Shown here: positions 45,931 to 54,700 of the stretch, one piece after another
Layout of the letters: each line of letters opens with the position of its first letter
Numbering within the stretch: the stretch's first letter is position 1
Assembly: GCA_966128725.1 (NCBI GenBank)
Contig: CBHYLN010000005.1
Span: 1 to 64,000 of the forward strand
DNA length: 64,000 nucleotides
Origin: JAFDZV01 sp966128725
GTDB taxonomy: Bacteria > Bacteroidota > Ignavibacteria > OLB7
Reading direction: 5' to 3'
Notes under the pieces: generated by a model
Seen by the model: the letters and a program-made list of their open reading frames with translations, nothing else
Database searches by the model: none
Told to the model about the DNA's origin: nothing
Position numbers and translations under genes: made by a program

Positions 45931-47325
45931 ATGGAATCCACGATCCGTCAGACCAACTCAATCAAGTTTGAGCTCGATGTCGCGCTTACACCCGCCGAGC
46001 TCACCCCATATCTCGATTCGGCCTATCGCGAAGCGCAGAAGCATGCATCATTGAAGGGCTTCCGCAAGGGTAAGGTTCCGATCGGCATGATCAAGAAGCT
46101 CTACGGGCAATCGTTGGAGCGCGAAGCCTACGAGGAGGCCGTGCAGCAGGAATTCGCGCGTGCGATGCAGACTCAGGATGTACAGCCGGTTGGCTCGCCC
46201 GCGATCACCAAGCTGGACCGCACCGACGACGGCGGGCTTTCCTTCACCGTGGCCTACGAGACGCTGCCCAAGGTGGAGCTGACCGATTACAAGGGGCTGC
46301 CGGCCCGCAAGGTGTTCCATGTGATCACCGACGAAGAGTTCGAGGCCGAGATGGCGCGCATTCGCGAGTCGAACGCCACGCAGGAGGATGAGCCGGCCGA
46401 ATCCGTTGCCGACGAGAACCACATCGTGAAGGTGAATCTCCAGAAGCTGGAGGCCGGCGTGGTGGTGGAGGAAAACGTGATGAGCGACATGCCGGTATAC
46501 CTTGCGCGGCACGACGTCAACCCCGAGCTGAAGGCGATGCTGCTGAACACGAAGGTTGGCGACACCTTCCGTATCGACCTGCCCACCGGCGAGGACGCCA
46601 CGATGATCAACTACGAGGTGACCGTGCGCGAGATCCACCGCATGGCGCTGCCGGAGCTGGACGACGCGTTCGCCGCGCAGTTGATGGGCCGTGAGGACGC
46701 CACCGTCGCCGACCTGCAGGATGCCGTACGTCAGGGAATCATGGGCGAATACGAGCGCCGTTTCTCCGGGTTCTTCCGCGATGAACTGATCAACGCGCTT
46801 ATCGAGCGCCACCCGTTCGATGTCCCCGATGTGTTCGTGGCCGAGGTCATGAAGTCCTTCGTGGACGACATGCGCCGCGGCCCGAAGAAGGAGTTGCCGA
46901 AGGATTTCGACGGCGAGCGCTTCGTTCGCGAAATGCGCCCCACCGCCGAACGCACGGCCAAGTGGGCGATCCTGCGCGACCTCATCATCGAGAAGGAAGG
47001 GCTGACGCCGGAAGAGAGCGATTACGAAGGCCTGGCCGATATCGAGGCGCAGCGCACCGGCATCGACTACGACACGCTGATCGGGTACTTCAAGAAGTCC
47101 GACAAGATCCGCGATCGGATTGTGGCCGAGAAGGCCGTGCAGTTGCTTGAGGACTACGCCGTGGTCACCGAGGTCGAGGATCGCACCATGCCGCAGATGA
47201 CCGCGCCGGACCATATCGGCCACGATCACTCGGATCACGATCACGCCGATCATGACCATGCCGACCACGATCACTCGGATCATGATCACGCCGATCACGA
47301 TCACGCAGGCCACGACCACGCGTAA
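45931..47325 (+). CDS. tig: Trigger factor with a His/Asp-rich C-terminal tail
   Basis: From MESTIRQTNSIKFELDVALT the chaperone is 464 residues. The N-terminal ribosome-binding domain carries the signature GFRKGKVPIGMIKKLYG; the FKBP-like domain (about residues 150-240) and the helical substrate-binding domain follow. The protein then ends in about 37 residues containing 15 His and many Asp, in HDHADHDH-type repeats, an unusual extension that could bind divalent metals. Trigger factor binds nascent chains at the ribosome exit. A hairpin terminator follows the stop. The open frame upstream of this ATG lacks a known start and is AT-poor shadow sequence. clpP and clpX follow, the common order. 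Confidence 0.93.
   Translation: MESTIRQTNSIKFELDVALTPAELTPYLDSAYREAQKHASLKGFRKGKVPIGMIKKLYGQSLEREAYEEAVQQEFARAMQTQDVQPVGSPAITKLDRTDDGGLSFTVAYETLPKVELTDYKGLPARKVFHVITDEEFEAEMARIRESNATQEDEPAESVADENHIVKVNLQKLEAGVVVEENVMSDMPVYLARHDVNPELKAMLLNTKVGDTFRIDLPTGEDATMINYEVTVREIHRMALPELDDAFAAQLMGREDATVADLQDAVRQGIMGEYERRFSGFFRDELINALIERHPFDVPDVFVAEVMKSFVDDMRRGPKKELPKDFDGERFVREMRPTAERTAKWAILRDLIIEKEGLTPEESDYEGLADIEAQRTGIDYDTLIGYFKKSDKIRDRIVAEKAVQLLEDYAVVTEVEDRTMPQMTAPDHIGHDHSDHDHADHDHADHDHSDHDHADHDHAGHDHA
47214..47322 (+). repeat. Tandem codon repeat coding for the His/Asp-rich tail of trigger factor
   Basis: Units built from GATCAC, GACCAT and GCCGAT-type codons repeat across the last 110 nt of tig, encoding a (HDH-x-D) pattern. 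Codon choice varies between units, so the protein pattern rather than a pure DNA repeat seems maintained. Confidence 0.7.
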
Positions 47326-47337
47326 GATGCCAGCCTC

Positions 47338-47367
47338 GGGCGCCGGCACACCGATGTGCTGGCGCCC
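47338..47367 (+). terminator. Intrinsic-type hairpin after tig
   Basis: A 13-bp stem (GGGCGCCGGCACA with TGTGCTGGCGCCC, one G-T pair, loop CCGA) starts 13 nt after the tig stop codon; a TTTT stretch lies about 25 nt further on. It probably ends or attenuates transcription before clpP. Confidence 0.55.
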
Positions 47368-47478
47368 GACAACTTTGCCCGGTTTTAATCGTCAACAGCT
47401 CGTAGACAACCGGAGCCCCCGAACTAACAGCGTTGATGCGCGGCGGCTGCTCCACACGGTTCCCTTTGCGGCCACGCA

Positions 47479-48207
47479 ATGCCCACGGTGGAACCGATTC
47501 ACTACGATATCTATCACGGAACGCACATGATCATTCCACGTATCGTTGAACGGACCGCTCGCGGTGAGGAAGTCTGGGATCCGTTCAGCCGACTGCTGAA
47601 GGAGCGCATCCTGTTTCTGGACGCACCGATCACCGACGAGGTAGCAAGCATCGTTATCGCGTCGATGGTGTTTCTCGAATCGGAGGATCCGGCGAAGGAC
47701 ATCATCATGTATATCAACTCGCCCGGCGGCTCGGTAAGCGCCGGCATGGCGATCTACGATACAATGCAGTTCATCCGGCCGGACATCTCCACCATCTGTA
47801 TCGGCATGGCCGCATCGATGGCACAGGTTCTGCTGTGCGCCGGGGCCAAGGGAAAGCGCATGGCGCTGCCCAACAGCCGCATCATGATGCACCAGCCGTC
47901 GGGCGGCTCGCAGGGGCAGACCACCGAGATCGAGATCTATCTTCGCGAGATGATCAGCCAGCGCGACCAGTTGTACAACATCATTTCGGCCCACTCCGGC
48001 CAGCCGGTCGAAAAGATCCGCAAGGATGCCGACCGCGATTTCTGGATGTCGCCGAACGATGCGGTGGAATACGGCCTGATCGACCGCGTGCTTACCAGCC
48101 GCAAGGAAGTCAGCAAGAACCTGCCGCAGATGCCCACAACCGGGCTTGACCAGGCGGCCATTGTTGGCTCGGGCTCGGCTGAAACGGCAAACGTCGAGCA
48201 AAAGTAA
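47479..48207 (+). CDS. clpP: ATP-dependent Clp protease proteolytic subunit
   Basis: The product is 242 residues if the first ATG is used; another in-frame ATG at residue 17 ([14 protein letters not shown]) would match the more usual ClpP length. Motifs: [29 protein letters not shown], the serine nucleophile in [11 protein letters not shown], and the histidine in MMHQPSGG. It forms the barrel protease with ClpX. The C-terminus is about 20 residues longer than usual and ends [10 protein letters not shown]. It is 153 nt after tig and followed by a strong terminator, then clpX. Confidence 0.9.
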   Translation: MPTVEPIHYDIYHGTHMIIPRIVERTARGEEVWDPFSRLLKERILFLDAPITDEVASIVIASMVFLESEDPAKDIIMYINSPGGSVSAGMAIYDTMQFIRPDISTICIGMAASMAQVLLCAGAKGKRMALPNSRIMMHQPSGGSQGQTTEIEIYLREMISQRDQLYNIISAHSGQPVEKIRKDADRDFWMSPNDAVEYGLIDRVLTSRKEVSKNLPQMPTTGLDQAAIVGSGSAETANVEQK

Positions 48208-48266
48208 CGGCCCGCAGGCGCCGCACACATCACAGCCCGGATACGCCGGGCTCCGTTATCGTTGTC

Positions 48267-48305
48267 AGCGGCCCCGCTTGCACGCTTGGTGCGGGCGGGG
48301 CCGCT
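48267..48305 (+). terminator. Strong intrinsic terminator between clpP and clpX
   Basis: AGCGGCCCCGC (48267-48277) pairs with GCGGGGCCGCT (48295-48305); the inner GCAC/GTGC extends the stem through two G-T pairs to a 5-nt loop, and TCTTCT follows. This would largely separate clpP from clpX transcription, leaving clpX to its own promoter. Confidence 0.75.
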
Positions 48306-48341
48306 TCTTCTGCCACACGCCCGTAACCGCGGGCAGTTCGC

Positions 48342-48349
48342 TATCTTCG
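48342..48349 (+). promoter_or_regulatory. Candidate -7 box directly before clpX
   Basis: TATCTTCG is one base from TAnnTTTG and ends 4 nt before the clpX ATG at 48354. If used, the transcript would begin at or very near the ATG, giving a leaderless mRNA; no ribosome site is seen. The strong terminator upstream makes a separate promoter likely. Confidence 0.35.
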
Positions 48350-48353
48350 CGTC

Positions 48354-49622
48354 ATGGCCAACGACATTCACACTCTGCCGTCCGATACGGTCCGCTGCTC
48401 GTTCTGCGGGCGCACATCCGACGAGGTCACCTCCATCATCGCCGGCCCGAACGTTTACATCTGCGACATCTGCATCCAGAACTCCGTGGAGCTTCTCCGG
48501 CAGAACGCGCGCCTGTTCCGGCCAACACAGCCCGAACGTCGCCTTACGCCCAGCAGCATCCGAACGGCGCTGGACGAATACGTGATCGGGCAGGAGTACG
48601 CCAAGAAGGTTCTGGCGGTGGCGGTATACAACCACTACAAGCGCATCGAGTCGCAGGAAACCCTTGCGGGCTTCGATGACGTCGAGATCGAGAAGTCGAA
48701 CATCCTGATGCTGGGCCCCACGGGCGTTGGCAAGACGCTGCTGGCCCAGACGCTTGCACGCCTGCTGGATGTGCCGTTCGCCATCGCCGACGCCACAACG
48801 CTTACCGAGGCCGGCTACGTGGGCGACGATGTGGAAACGATCCTTGTATCGCTGCTGCAGAACGCCGACTACAACGTTGAGCGCGCCGAGCGCGGGATCA
48901 TCTACATCGACGAGGTGGACAAGATCACCCGCAAGAGCGATTCCGCCTCGATCACCCGCGATGTCTCGGGCGAAGGCGTGCAGCAGGGCTTGTTGAAGAT
49001 CCTGGAAGGCACGCGCGCCAACGTGCCGCCAAAGGGCGGCCGCAAGCATCCGGAACAGCCGTTGATCCAGATCAACACGCGCAACATCCTGTTCATCTGC
49101 GGCGGCGCGTTCGAGGGTCTGGAGAAGATCATCGCGCATCGCATGCGCAAGACCTCGATGGGATTCGGCAGCGAGATTCAGGATCGCGTGGAGGAGCGCG
49201 CCGAGCTGTTCCGTCATGTTGAGCCGGAGGACCTGATCCGCTTCGGGCTGATCCCCGAGCTGATCGGCCGCCTGCCGGTGATATCCCCGCTGGAACCGTT
49301 GTCCGACGAGGCCATGCGCGCCATCCTTACCGCGCCCAAGAATGCGCTTGTGAAGCAGTACCGCAAGCTGATGGCGATGGAAGGCGTGGAGCTGGAGTTT
49401 TCCGAGGATGCGGTGGTCGAGATTATCCGCCGCGCGAAGATCCGCAAAACCGGCGCGCGCGCACTGCGTGGCGTGATGGAGGAAGCGATGCTGGAAGTGA
49501 TGTACGCCCTGCCGGACCGGCCTGGCCTGAAGAAAGTGGTGATCAACGCCGACACCGTTCGCCGCGAAGGCGAGCCGGAATACGAATACGGCGACACCGA
49601 ACGCAAGGTTGGGCACGGCTGA
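48354..49622 (+). CDS. clpX: ATP-dependent Clp protease ATP-binding subunit ClpX
   Basis: The 422-residue AAA+ unfoldase has the N-terminal zinc-binding domain with [11 protein letters not shown] and YICDICI (four Cys), Walker [19 protein letters not shown], the pore-loop AGYVGDDVE, Walker [12 protein letters not shown] and sensor residues in [13 protein letters not shown] [36 protein letters not shown] matches ClpX. It feeds substrates to ClpP encoded upstream. It ends in front of a bidirectional terminator at 49717-49753. Confidence 0.96.
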   Translation: MANDIHTLPSDTVRCSFCGRTSDEVTSIIAGPNVYICDICIQNSVELLRQNARLFRPTQPERRLTPSSIRTALDEYVIGQEYAKKVLAVAVYNHYKRIESQETLAGFDDVEIEKSNILMLGPTGVGKTLLAQTLARLLDVPFAIADATTLTEAGYVGDDVETILVSLLQNADYNVERAERGIIYIDEVDKITRKSDSASITRDVSGEGVQQGLLKILEGTRANVPPKGGRKHPEQPLIQINTRNILFICGGAFEGLEKIIAHRMRKTSMGFGSEIQDRVEERAELFRHVEPEDLIRFGLIPELIGRLPVISPLEPLSDEAMRAILTAPKNALVKQYRKLMAMEGVELEFSEDAVVEIIRRAKIRKTGARALRGVMEEAMLEVMYALPDRPGLKKVVINADTVRREGEPEYEYGDTERKVGHG

Positions 49623-49716
49623 GTTTCCGGATGTCGCGGGGAAGCTGTCCGAAGTGCCTCCGCGATCGCAGGAAACGCATCACCGGCGAGATTGAACACG
49701 GACCGAACTCGAATTG

Positions 49717-49753
49717 AACACGGCAGGACGCAATTGATGTGCCCTGCCGTGTT
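49717..49753. terminator. Bidirectional terminator between clpX and the Cys-rich protein gene
   Basis: AACACGGCAGG (49717-49727) pairs perfectly with CCTGCCGTGTT (49743-49753). It lies between convergent genes. ATTGAACACGG occurs twice just upstream (49691 and 49714), a small direct repeat. Confidence 0.65.
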
Positions 49754-49773
49754 GCTGTATACAGCCGATACGA

Positions 49774-50190
49774 TCAGCCTCCCGGGCAGAAGCAATGCCC
49801 CGCGGCACCACGGCCCAGATTAAGCTGCAGGCAACCGAATTCGTTCACCCGCAGACATGCATCGATGCAGCATGGCGCCGGCCCCGGTATGTTATACAGG
49901 CATCCGCCCACCGGCACCTGTTGCCGCTGGCCACAGCCATCGATGATAACGATGTTGCCTCCGCTTGGGCACGATATCACCGTATCGGTGCCGGGCGCAA
50001 CCAGCTTGCACTCGGTCCAGGCCACGCCGGACAAACACACCTGCACCGAGCACAGCAGATTGGAATCGGCATGGATCTGCACCAGATGGCAGGCACAGTC
50101 GATCTGGGCATGGGCACGCTGCCCTCCCAGCAACAGCATAAGCACCATCATCGCCCCACACAGCGAAATCGCGCGTACATGATTGTTCAT
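49774..50190 (-). CDS. Small secreted Cys-rich protein of unknown function
   Basis: With the start at [20 protein letters not shown] the protein is 138 residues and begins with a clear signal peptide ending near RAHAQ; GGAG lies 8 nt before the ATG. The mature part of about 110 residues has 14 Cys, including CAC, CC and CFC, spaced irregularly. This implies a disulfide-stabilised extracellular or periplasmic protein, or a metal binder. I recognise no family. It is a single gene facing clpX across a bidirectional terminator and diverges from the nucleotidyltransferase gene. Confidence 0.65.
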   Translation of the reverse strand: MNNHVRAISLCGAMMVLMLLLGGQRAHAQIDCACHLVQIHADSNLLCSVQVCLSGVAWTECKLVAPGTDTVISCPSGGNIVIIDGCGQRQQVPVGGCLYNIPGPAPCCIDACLRVNEFGCLQLNLGRGAAGHCFCPGG

Positions 50191-50330
50191 GACGTCTCCT
50201 TTGATTGATCGTGATTGTGGGGGATAGCGCTTCTGCGTCGACAGTCCCGGGAATATCGCACTCGGCACGCACGATTCCCATCTCGGGCATCCCGGCTGGC
50301 GCATTTTCATGGCAATAGTAGTTTACCGTC

Positions 50331-51188
50331 ATGGCTATCACACGTAACCCGGATTCCAGCACATTCAACCCGGCACCGGCCACCCCTGTACGCCAGGAGG
50401 TGGCGGCGCTTATCGCCCAGCGTCTGGAGACCGTCGAGCAACAGGAGAACGTGCGCATCATCCTTGCATGCGAATCGGGCAGCCGCGCGTGGGGCTTCCC
50501 CTCGCAGGACAGCGACTACGATGTCCGGTTCATCTACGTTCATCCCAAGCAGTGGTATCTGTCCATCGATGCCAGCACAACACGCGACGTTATCGAACGG
50601 CCCATCGAGCAGGACATCGATCTTGCAGGCTGGGATCTGCCCAAGGCCCTGCGCTTGCTGCGTAAATCGAACCCGCCGCTGCTGGAGTGGCTTGCCTCGC
50701 CCATCGTGTATCGCTGCAACGAAACCCTCGCCGGGCCATTGCGTGCGCTGGCATTCCAGCATTTCCAGCCGGCCACGCTCCGCCAGCACTACTTTCACAT
50801 GGCCGAAGGCAATTACCGCGAGTACCTGCTTGGCGAGCTTGTGCCCGCAAAGAAATATTTCTACGTGCTCAGGGCGGCGATGGCCGCGTTGTGGGTGCTT
50901 CAGGATCGTGGCCCCGTGCCGATGGAATTCGATCACCTTGTTGCCGCCATCGTCACCGATGCCGCCGTGCTCGCCGAGATCCAGTCGCTGCTGGAGCGCA
51001 AACGCGCCGGCATTGAGCTGGCGCCACAACCGAGCATTCAAATCCTGAACGCCTTCATCGAGGATGCGTTCCAACAGGTTCGGGCCGCACCGCTGCCGCC
51101 GCGCCCCACCGACGCGCAAGCCGAGGAGTTCACAAATACATTGAACGCATATTATCGTTCGGTGCTCGACGCCAACGAATCACAATAG
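50331..51188 (+). CDS. Predicted nucleotidyltransferase (YcgL/RlaP-like, PF10127 type)
   Basis: The 285-residue protein has the Pol-beta-type nucleotidyltransferase signature ESGSRAWGFPSQDSDYDVRF (GSxAxG then DxDxR, about residues 47-66), followed by LLEWLASPIVYR and YRECLLG-like NYREYLLGELVPAKKYFYVL, the pattern of the YcgL/RlaP family. Some relatives support RNA repair. The substrate here is unknown. It stands alone, between a secreted protein gene and the SRP RNA gene. The ATG is in a short divergent region (50191-50330) that should hold promoters for both genes. Confidence 0.78.
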   Translation: MAITRNPDSSTFNPAPATPVRQEVAALIAQRLETVEQQENVRIILACESGSRAWGFPSQDSDYDVRFIYVHPKQWYLSIDASTTRDVIERPIEQDIDLAGWDLPKALRLLRKSNPPLLEWLASPIVYRCNETLAGPLRALAFQHFQPATLRQHYFHMAEGNYREYLLGELVPAKKYFYVLRAAMAALWVLQDRGPVPMEFDHLVAAIVTDAAVLAEIQSLLERKRAGIELAPQPSIQILNAFIEDAFQQVRAAPLPPRPTDAQAEEFTNTLNAYYRSVLDANESQ

Positions 51189-51259
51189 TCCTTCGCGGCA
51201 TACGCGCAGGGCCGCGCGAAGGAAATATGCGCGCGAGTATCGATTTTCGGCCCTTGCTA

Positions 51260-51291
51260 TTGCCCACGTCCGTGAGATGGGCGTATATTGA
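51260..51291 (+). promoter_or_regulatory. Candidate promoter of the SRP RNA gene
   Basis: TTG at 51260-51262 and TATATTGA at 51284-51291 are separated by 21 nt, the spacing of Bacteroidota -33/-7 elements; the -7 box differs from TAnnTTTG by one position. The box lies 18 nt upstream of the RNA start at 51310. Confidence 0.5.
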
Positions 51292-51309
51292 CGCTGTTCT
51301 AAAAGTTTT

Positions 51310-51409
51310 GGGGTCAAGTCCTGTGCGACCGTGCCATACCCAACCCCGTCAGGTCCGGAAGGAAGCAGCGGTCCGTATAGGCAGGTGTGACACAGATCAG
51401 CTTGACCTC
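51310..51409 (+). ncRNA. ffs: Signal recognition particle 4.5S RNA (small SRP RNA)
   Basis: GGGGTCAAG at 51310-51318 pairs with CTTGACCTC at 51401-51409 to close a long hairpin. The apical part contains the universal SRP RNA signature GTCAGGTCCGGAAGGAAGC (about 51349-51367), including the GGAAG tetraloop context that binds Ffh. A run of eight T follows directly (51410-51417), a good intrinsic terminator. The length of about 100 nt is standard for bacterial small SRP RNA. It directs co-translational membrane targeting. Confidence 0.97.
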
Positions 51410-51417
51410 TTTTTTTT
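51410..51417 (+). terminator. U-tract terminator of SRP RNA
   Basis: Eight T follow the long closing stem of the SRP RNA, the standard layout of an intrinsic terminator using the RNA's own stem. Confidence 0.8.
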
Positions 51418-51784
51418 GTCCATCCCAGTCCACTGTCCGTGGCACTCATCGGCAACGATGTGCCGACGATGCGCTAGCTAACGGGATTCACCGTGCGCGC
51501 GCCCAGAGCCCTTCACCGGCACCGGGTCGCATCGCGCCTAAACCCGTCGCGCGCCAGCGTCGCACCGCCGAGAGGAAGTTCGCAGCGATGCGTACCCGAT
51601 CGTACTGCGGGCATCTGATGCCGTGTCCATTCGCAGGACATGCACCTGATGCCCCACAAGGAAAGTTTGTTCTCTCCTCGCCCGCTTCTCGATTGGCTAC
51701 GTCCCAACCCTGGTTCTCTCCGCCGCGCATCTCCTCGAACGCCTTCGCTCGTGCCCGCCCGTCCACGGACCCACAGATCCGTAC
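51418..51784 (+). other. 367-nt leader region upstream of the RNase E/G gene
   Basis: No gene is seen between the SRP RNA terminator and the RNase ATG. It holds several potential hairpins: CGGCA-ACGATG-TGCCG near 51449-51464, and a nested structure in which GGGCATC (51610-51616) pairs with GATGCCC (51649-51655) around TGTCC (51625-51629) pairing GGACA (51637-51641). RNase E mRNA leaders are known to be autoregulatory in other bacteria, so this may be a regulatory leader. No obvious ribosome site precedes the ATG. Confidence 0.4.
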
Positions 51785-54700
51785 ATGAAAAAAGATATCA
51801 TCATCAACGCGACCTCCACGGAGATTCGTGTTGCCATTACCGAGGATGACCGCCTTGCGGAAATCTTCCTCGAAGTTCCGGACAAAGAGCGCCACGTCGG
51901 TTCTATTTATCTCGGTCGGGTCGAACGTGTGGTTCAGGGTATGAACGCCGCCTTCATCGATATCGGAGAACCCCAGGATGCCTTCCTGCATTTCTCCGAC
52001 GTCGGCTCGGCGCTCGACGAGTTCAAGGATCTGCTGGACGACCGCGACGATGACGACGACGATGATGCCGATGAGCAGGACGATGCCGAAACCACTACGG
52101 CCGCCGCTTCAAGCACCGAGCGCGGAGGCCGAGGCTCGCAGAAGAGCCGCGGCGGAGCCGAGCGCAAGCACACCGATACCACTTCCGATCAATCCGACCA
52201 GCCACAGGATACAGCACCCGAACGGCGTGACCGTGGGCGCGGGCGTGACCGCAAATCCGACCGCCGGGGCGGGCACGACAACGATGCTCCGCGTGCCGAG
52301 CGCGCGCCGGGTAGCGACCTGGAAAGCCGAGCCGATGGCACCGAACGCGACGAACGCCCACGGGAGGACCGCCCCGAACGCGAGCGCGGCCGGGGTGATC
52401 GCCGCGATGGGCAGAGTCGCCGCGACGGGCAGGGCCGCGGAGGCGCTGATCGTGCATCCGACGGCGCACGATCCGATGGCCGGCGCGATCAGCGCGCCGA
52501 TGCCGCAGCGGGCTCGCGCCCGGTGGATGCCGATGCGGACATCGAGGATGTTGATCCCGTGGATGCCGACAATGCCACGGCCGAAGGCGATCACAACAGC
52601 GAAGAAGCTCACCGCAAGCGCCGCCGCAAGCGCGGCCGCCGCGGTGGCCGTGGCCGCAACCGGCGTGGGCGTGACGAGGAAGGCGTAGCAGGCGATCGCG
52701 ACACGACACGTGACGCCGCCGATGATCGAGACACGGACGATCGCGGCGACGATGACATGGATGACGACGATCGGGATGCCGAGGCACAGCCCGCCGCGCA
52801 CCGAGCCGAGGCCCCGCAGCGCGAACATCGCGGCGATCGCAACGATCGGGACAACCGTGGGCGCGGCGGCAATCGGAACGCGCCGCGCGTACAGGAGGCG
52901 CAGGCCGGGCACGACGCCGACGACGATGAACGCGACGACGACATGCCCGAGGGCGATGCTGGAACCGATAATGCCGGCGAGGGCGTCGACGCCGAAGGCC
53001 GTCCACGCCGCCGCAGGCGCCGTGGGCGCCGGGGCGGGCGCAACCGGCGCGAAAACAGCGATGGCGGAAATCGTGAGAACACCGCCGAGCAGCCGCGTGG
53101 CGAGCAAGCGCGTGGCGAGCAATCACGTGGTGAGAACATTCGTTCCGAGCGGACACCGGACCAACGTGGCAACGACGCCGGCCGCGGCAACACCGCGCCA
53201 CCCGATGACCGACGTGGCGAACGGCGCGGCGACGGCGATCGCCGCGATGATAACCGTCGCGGCAACGACCGGCGCCCGGATGACCGGCGCACCGACGAAC
53301 GCCGTCCGGAGGGTCGCCCGGAGAGCCGTAGTACCAACGAGCGCCACGCCGACGATCGGGAAGGCCAGCGCCAGCACGGCAACGAACGGAGCGCAGGCGG
53401 CGCACGGACCGAACAACCCAGAACCGAGCAGCCCCGAGCCGAACACCCGCGAGCCAATGATCGCGGGCACGGCGGACGCCGGGACGAACGACGGGATGAT
53501 ACGCGAGGCACCGCGCCGGAAACCCCGGCAGCACCTCGTGCCGAGGCAGTGGCACCGAACGACGATGTAGCGGGCGCCGATCGTCCGGCAGGCGGCCGCA
53601 AGGCACGCCCGTCACGGCGCAAGCCGGCCGAGGACACACCATCGCTCTTCCCCGCCGACGAACCGCACCAGGCCGCCGAACCGGCCGCAACGCCACCCCC
53701 CAAGCCGAAGCGCGCCTCGACACGCAAGGCGCCGGCCGCCGCGAAGGACACTCCGCCTCCGGGCGAGACCCCGGCCAATCCAGCAGGCAAGCCCAGCCGG
53801 CGAGGCAAACCCGCCGGACGGCGCGGAGGTCGCGACGGGGATTCCGACGCACCGATCAAGGGCTCCACGGCCGACGCGAAGCTCCCGACGTTTCAAACGA
53901 AGCGCTCGGGTGAGGTAACCATCGCGCTGGAGAAGGGCCAGGACGTGATCGTGCAGGTAACACGCGAATCGTACGCCTCGAAGGGTGTGCGTGTTACCAC
54001 CAAGGTGAGCCTGCCCGGGCGATTCCTGGTGCTGCTGCCGCTGGACCCCGCGATCGGCATTTCGCGCAAGGTGCAGAACATGAAGGAGCGCCGCCGCCTG
54101 CGCCGCATCGCACGCGGCATCCTTCCGGAAGGGCATGGCTGCATCATCCGTACGGTTGCGCAGGACAAGGAAGAAGCCGTGATCCGCCAGGATCTGATGA
54201 AGCTCATCGAAAACTGGCGCGAGATCGAGCAGAAGCTGAAGGATACCAACGCCCCTTCCCTGCTGTACAAGGATCAGTCGATTGCCGCAACGGTGATGCG
54301 CGATCTGTTCACGCCCGACACAAACCGCGTGGTGATCGACAACAAGGCCCTGTATACCGAGATCCGCGACTACGTGGAGTGGGCCGCGCCCGGCCTTGCC
54401 GACAAGGTGGAGCTGTACACGGGAAGCCGTCCGATCTTCGACGAGTACGGCATGGAACGCGAGATGCAGAAGATCGCCGAGCGCCGCGTGTACATCCCGT
54501 CCGGCGGCTACATCATCCTGGACCAAACCGAGGCCATGATGGTGATCGACGTCAACTCCGGCCGATATGCGGGCAAGAAGGATCAGGAACTGAACTCGCT
54601 GCGAACCAACCTGGAGTCGGCACGCGAAATCGCCCGCCAGATTCGGCTTCGCGATATCGGCGGGTTGATCGTGATCGACTTTATCGACCTGTACGACGAG

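Noticed and set aside
51488..51991. Minus-strand frame of 167 codons across the RNase start
   Set aside because: It is antisense to the conserved N-terminus of RNase G and to the leader; no motif.
52095..53868. Long minus-strand open frames (419-585 codons) opposite the RNase insertion
   Set aside because: They lie exactly across low-complexity Arg/Asp/Gly codons, have Arg/Ala-rich nonsense translations and no start context; they reflect composition, not genes.
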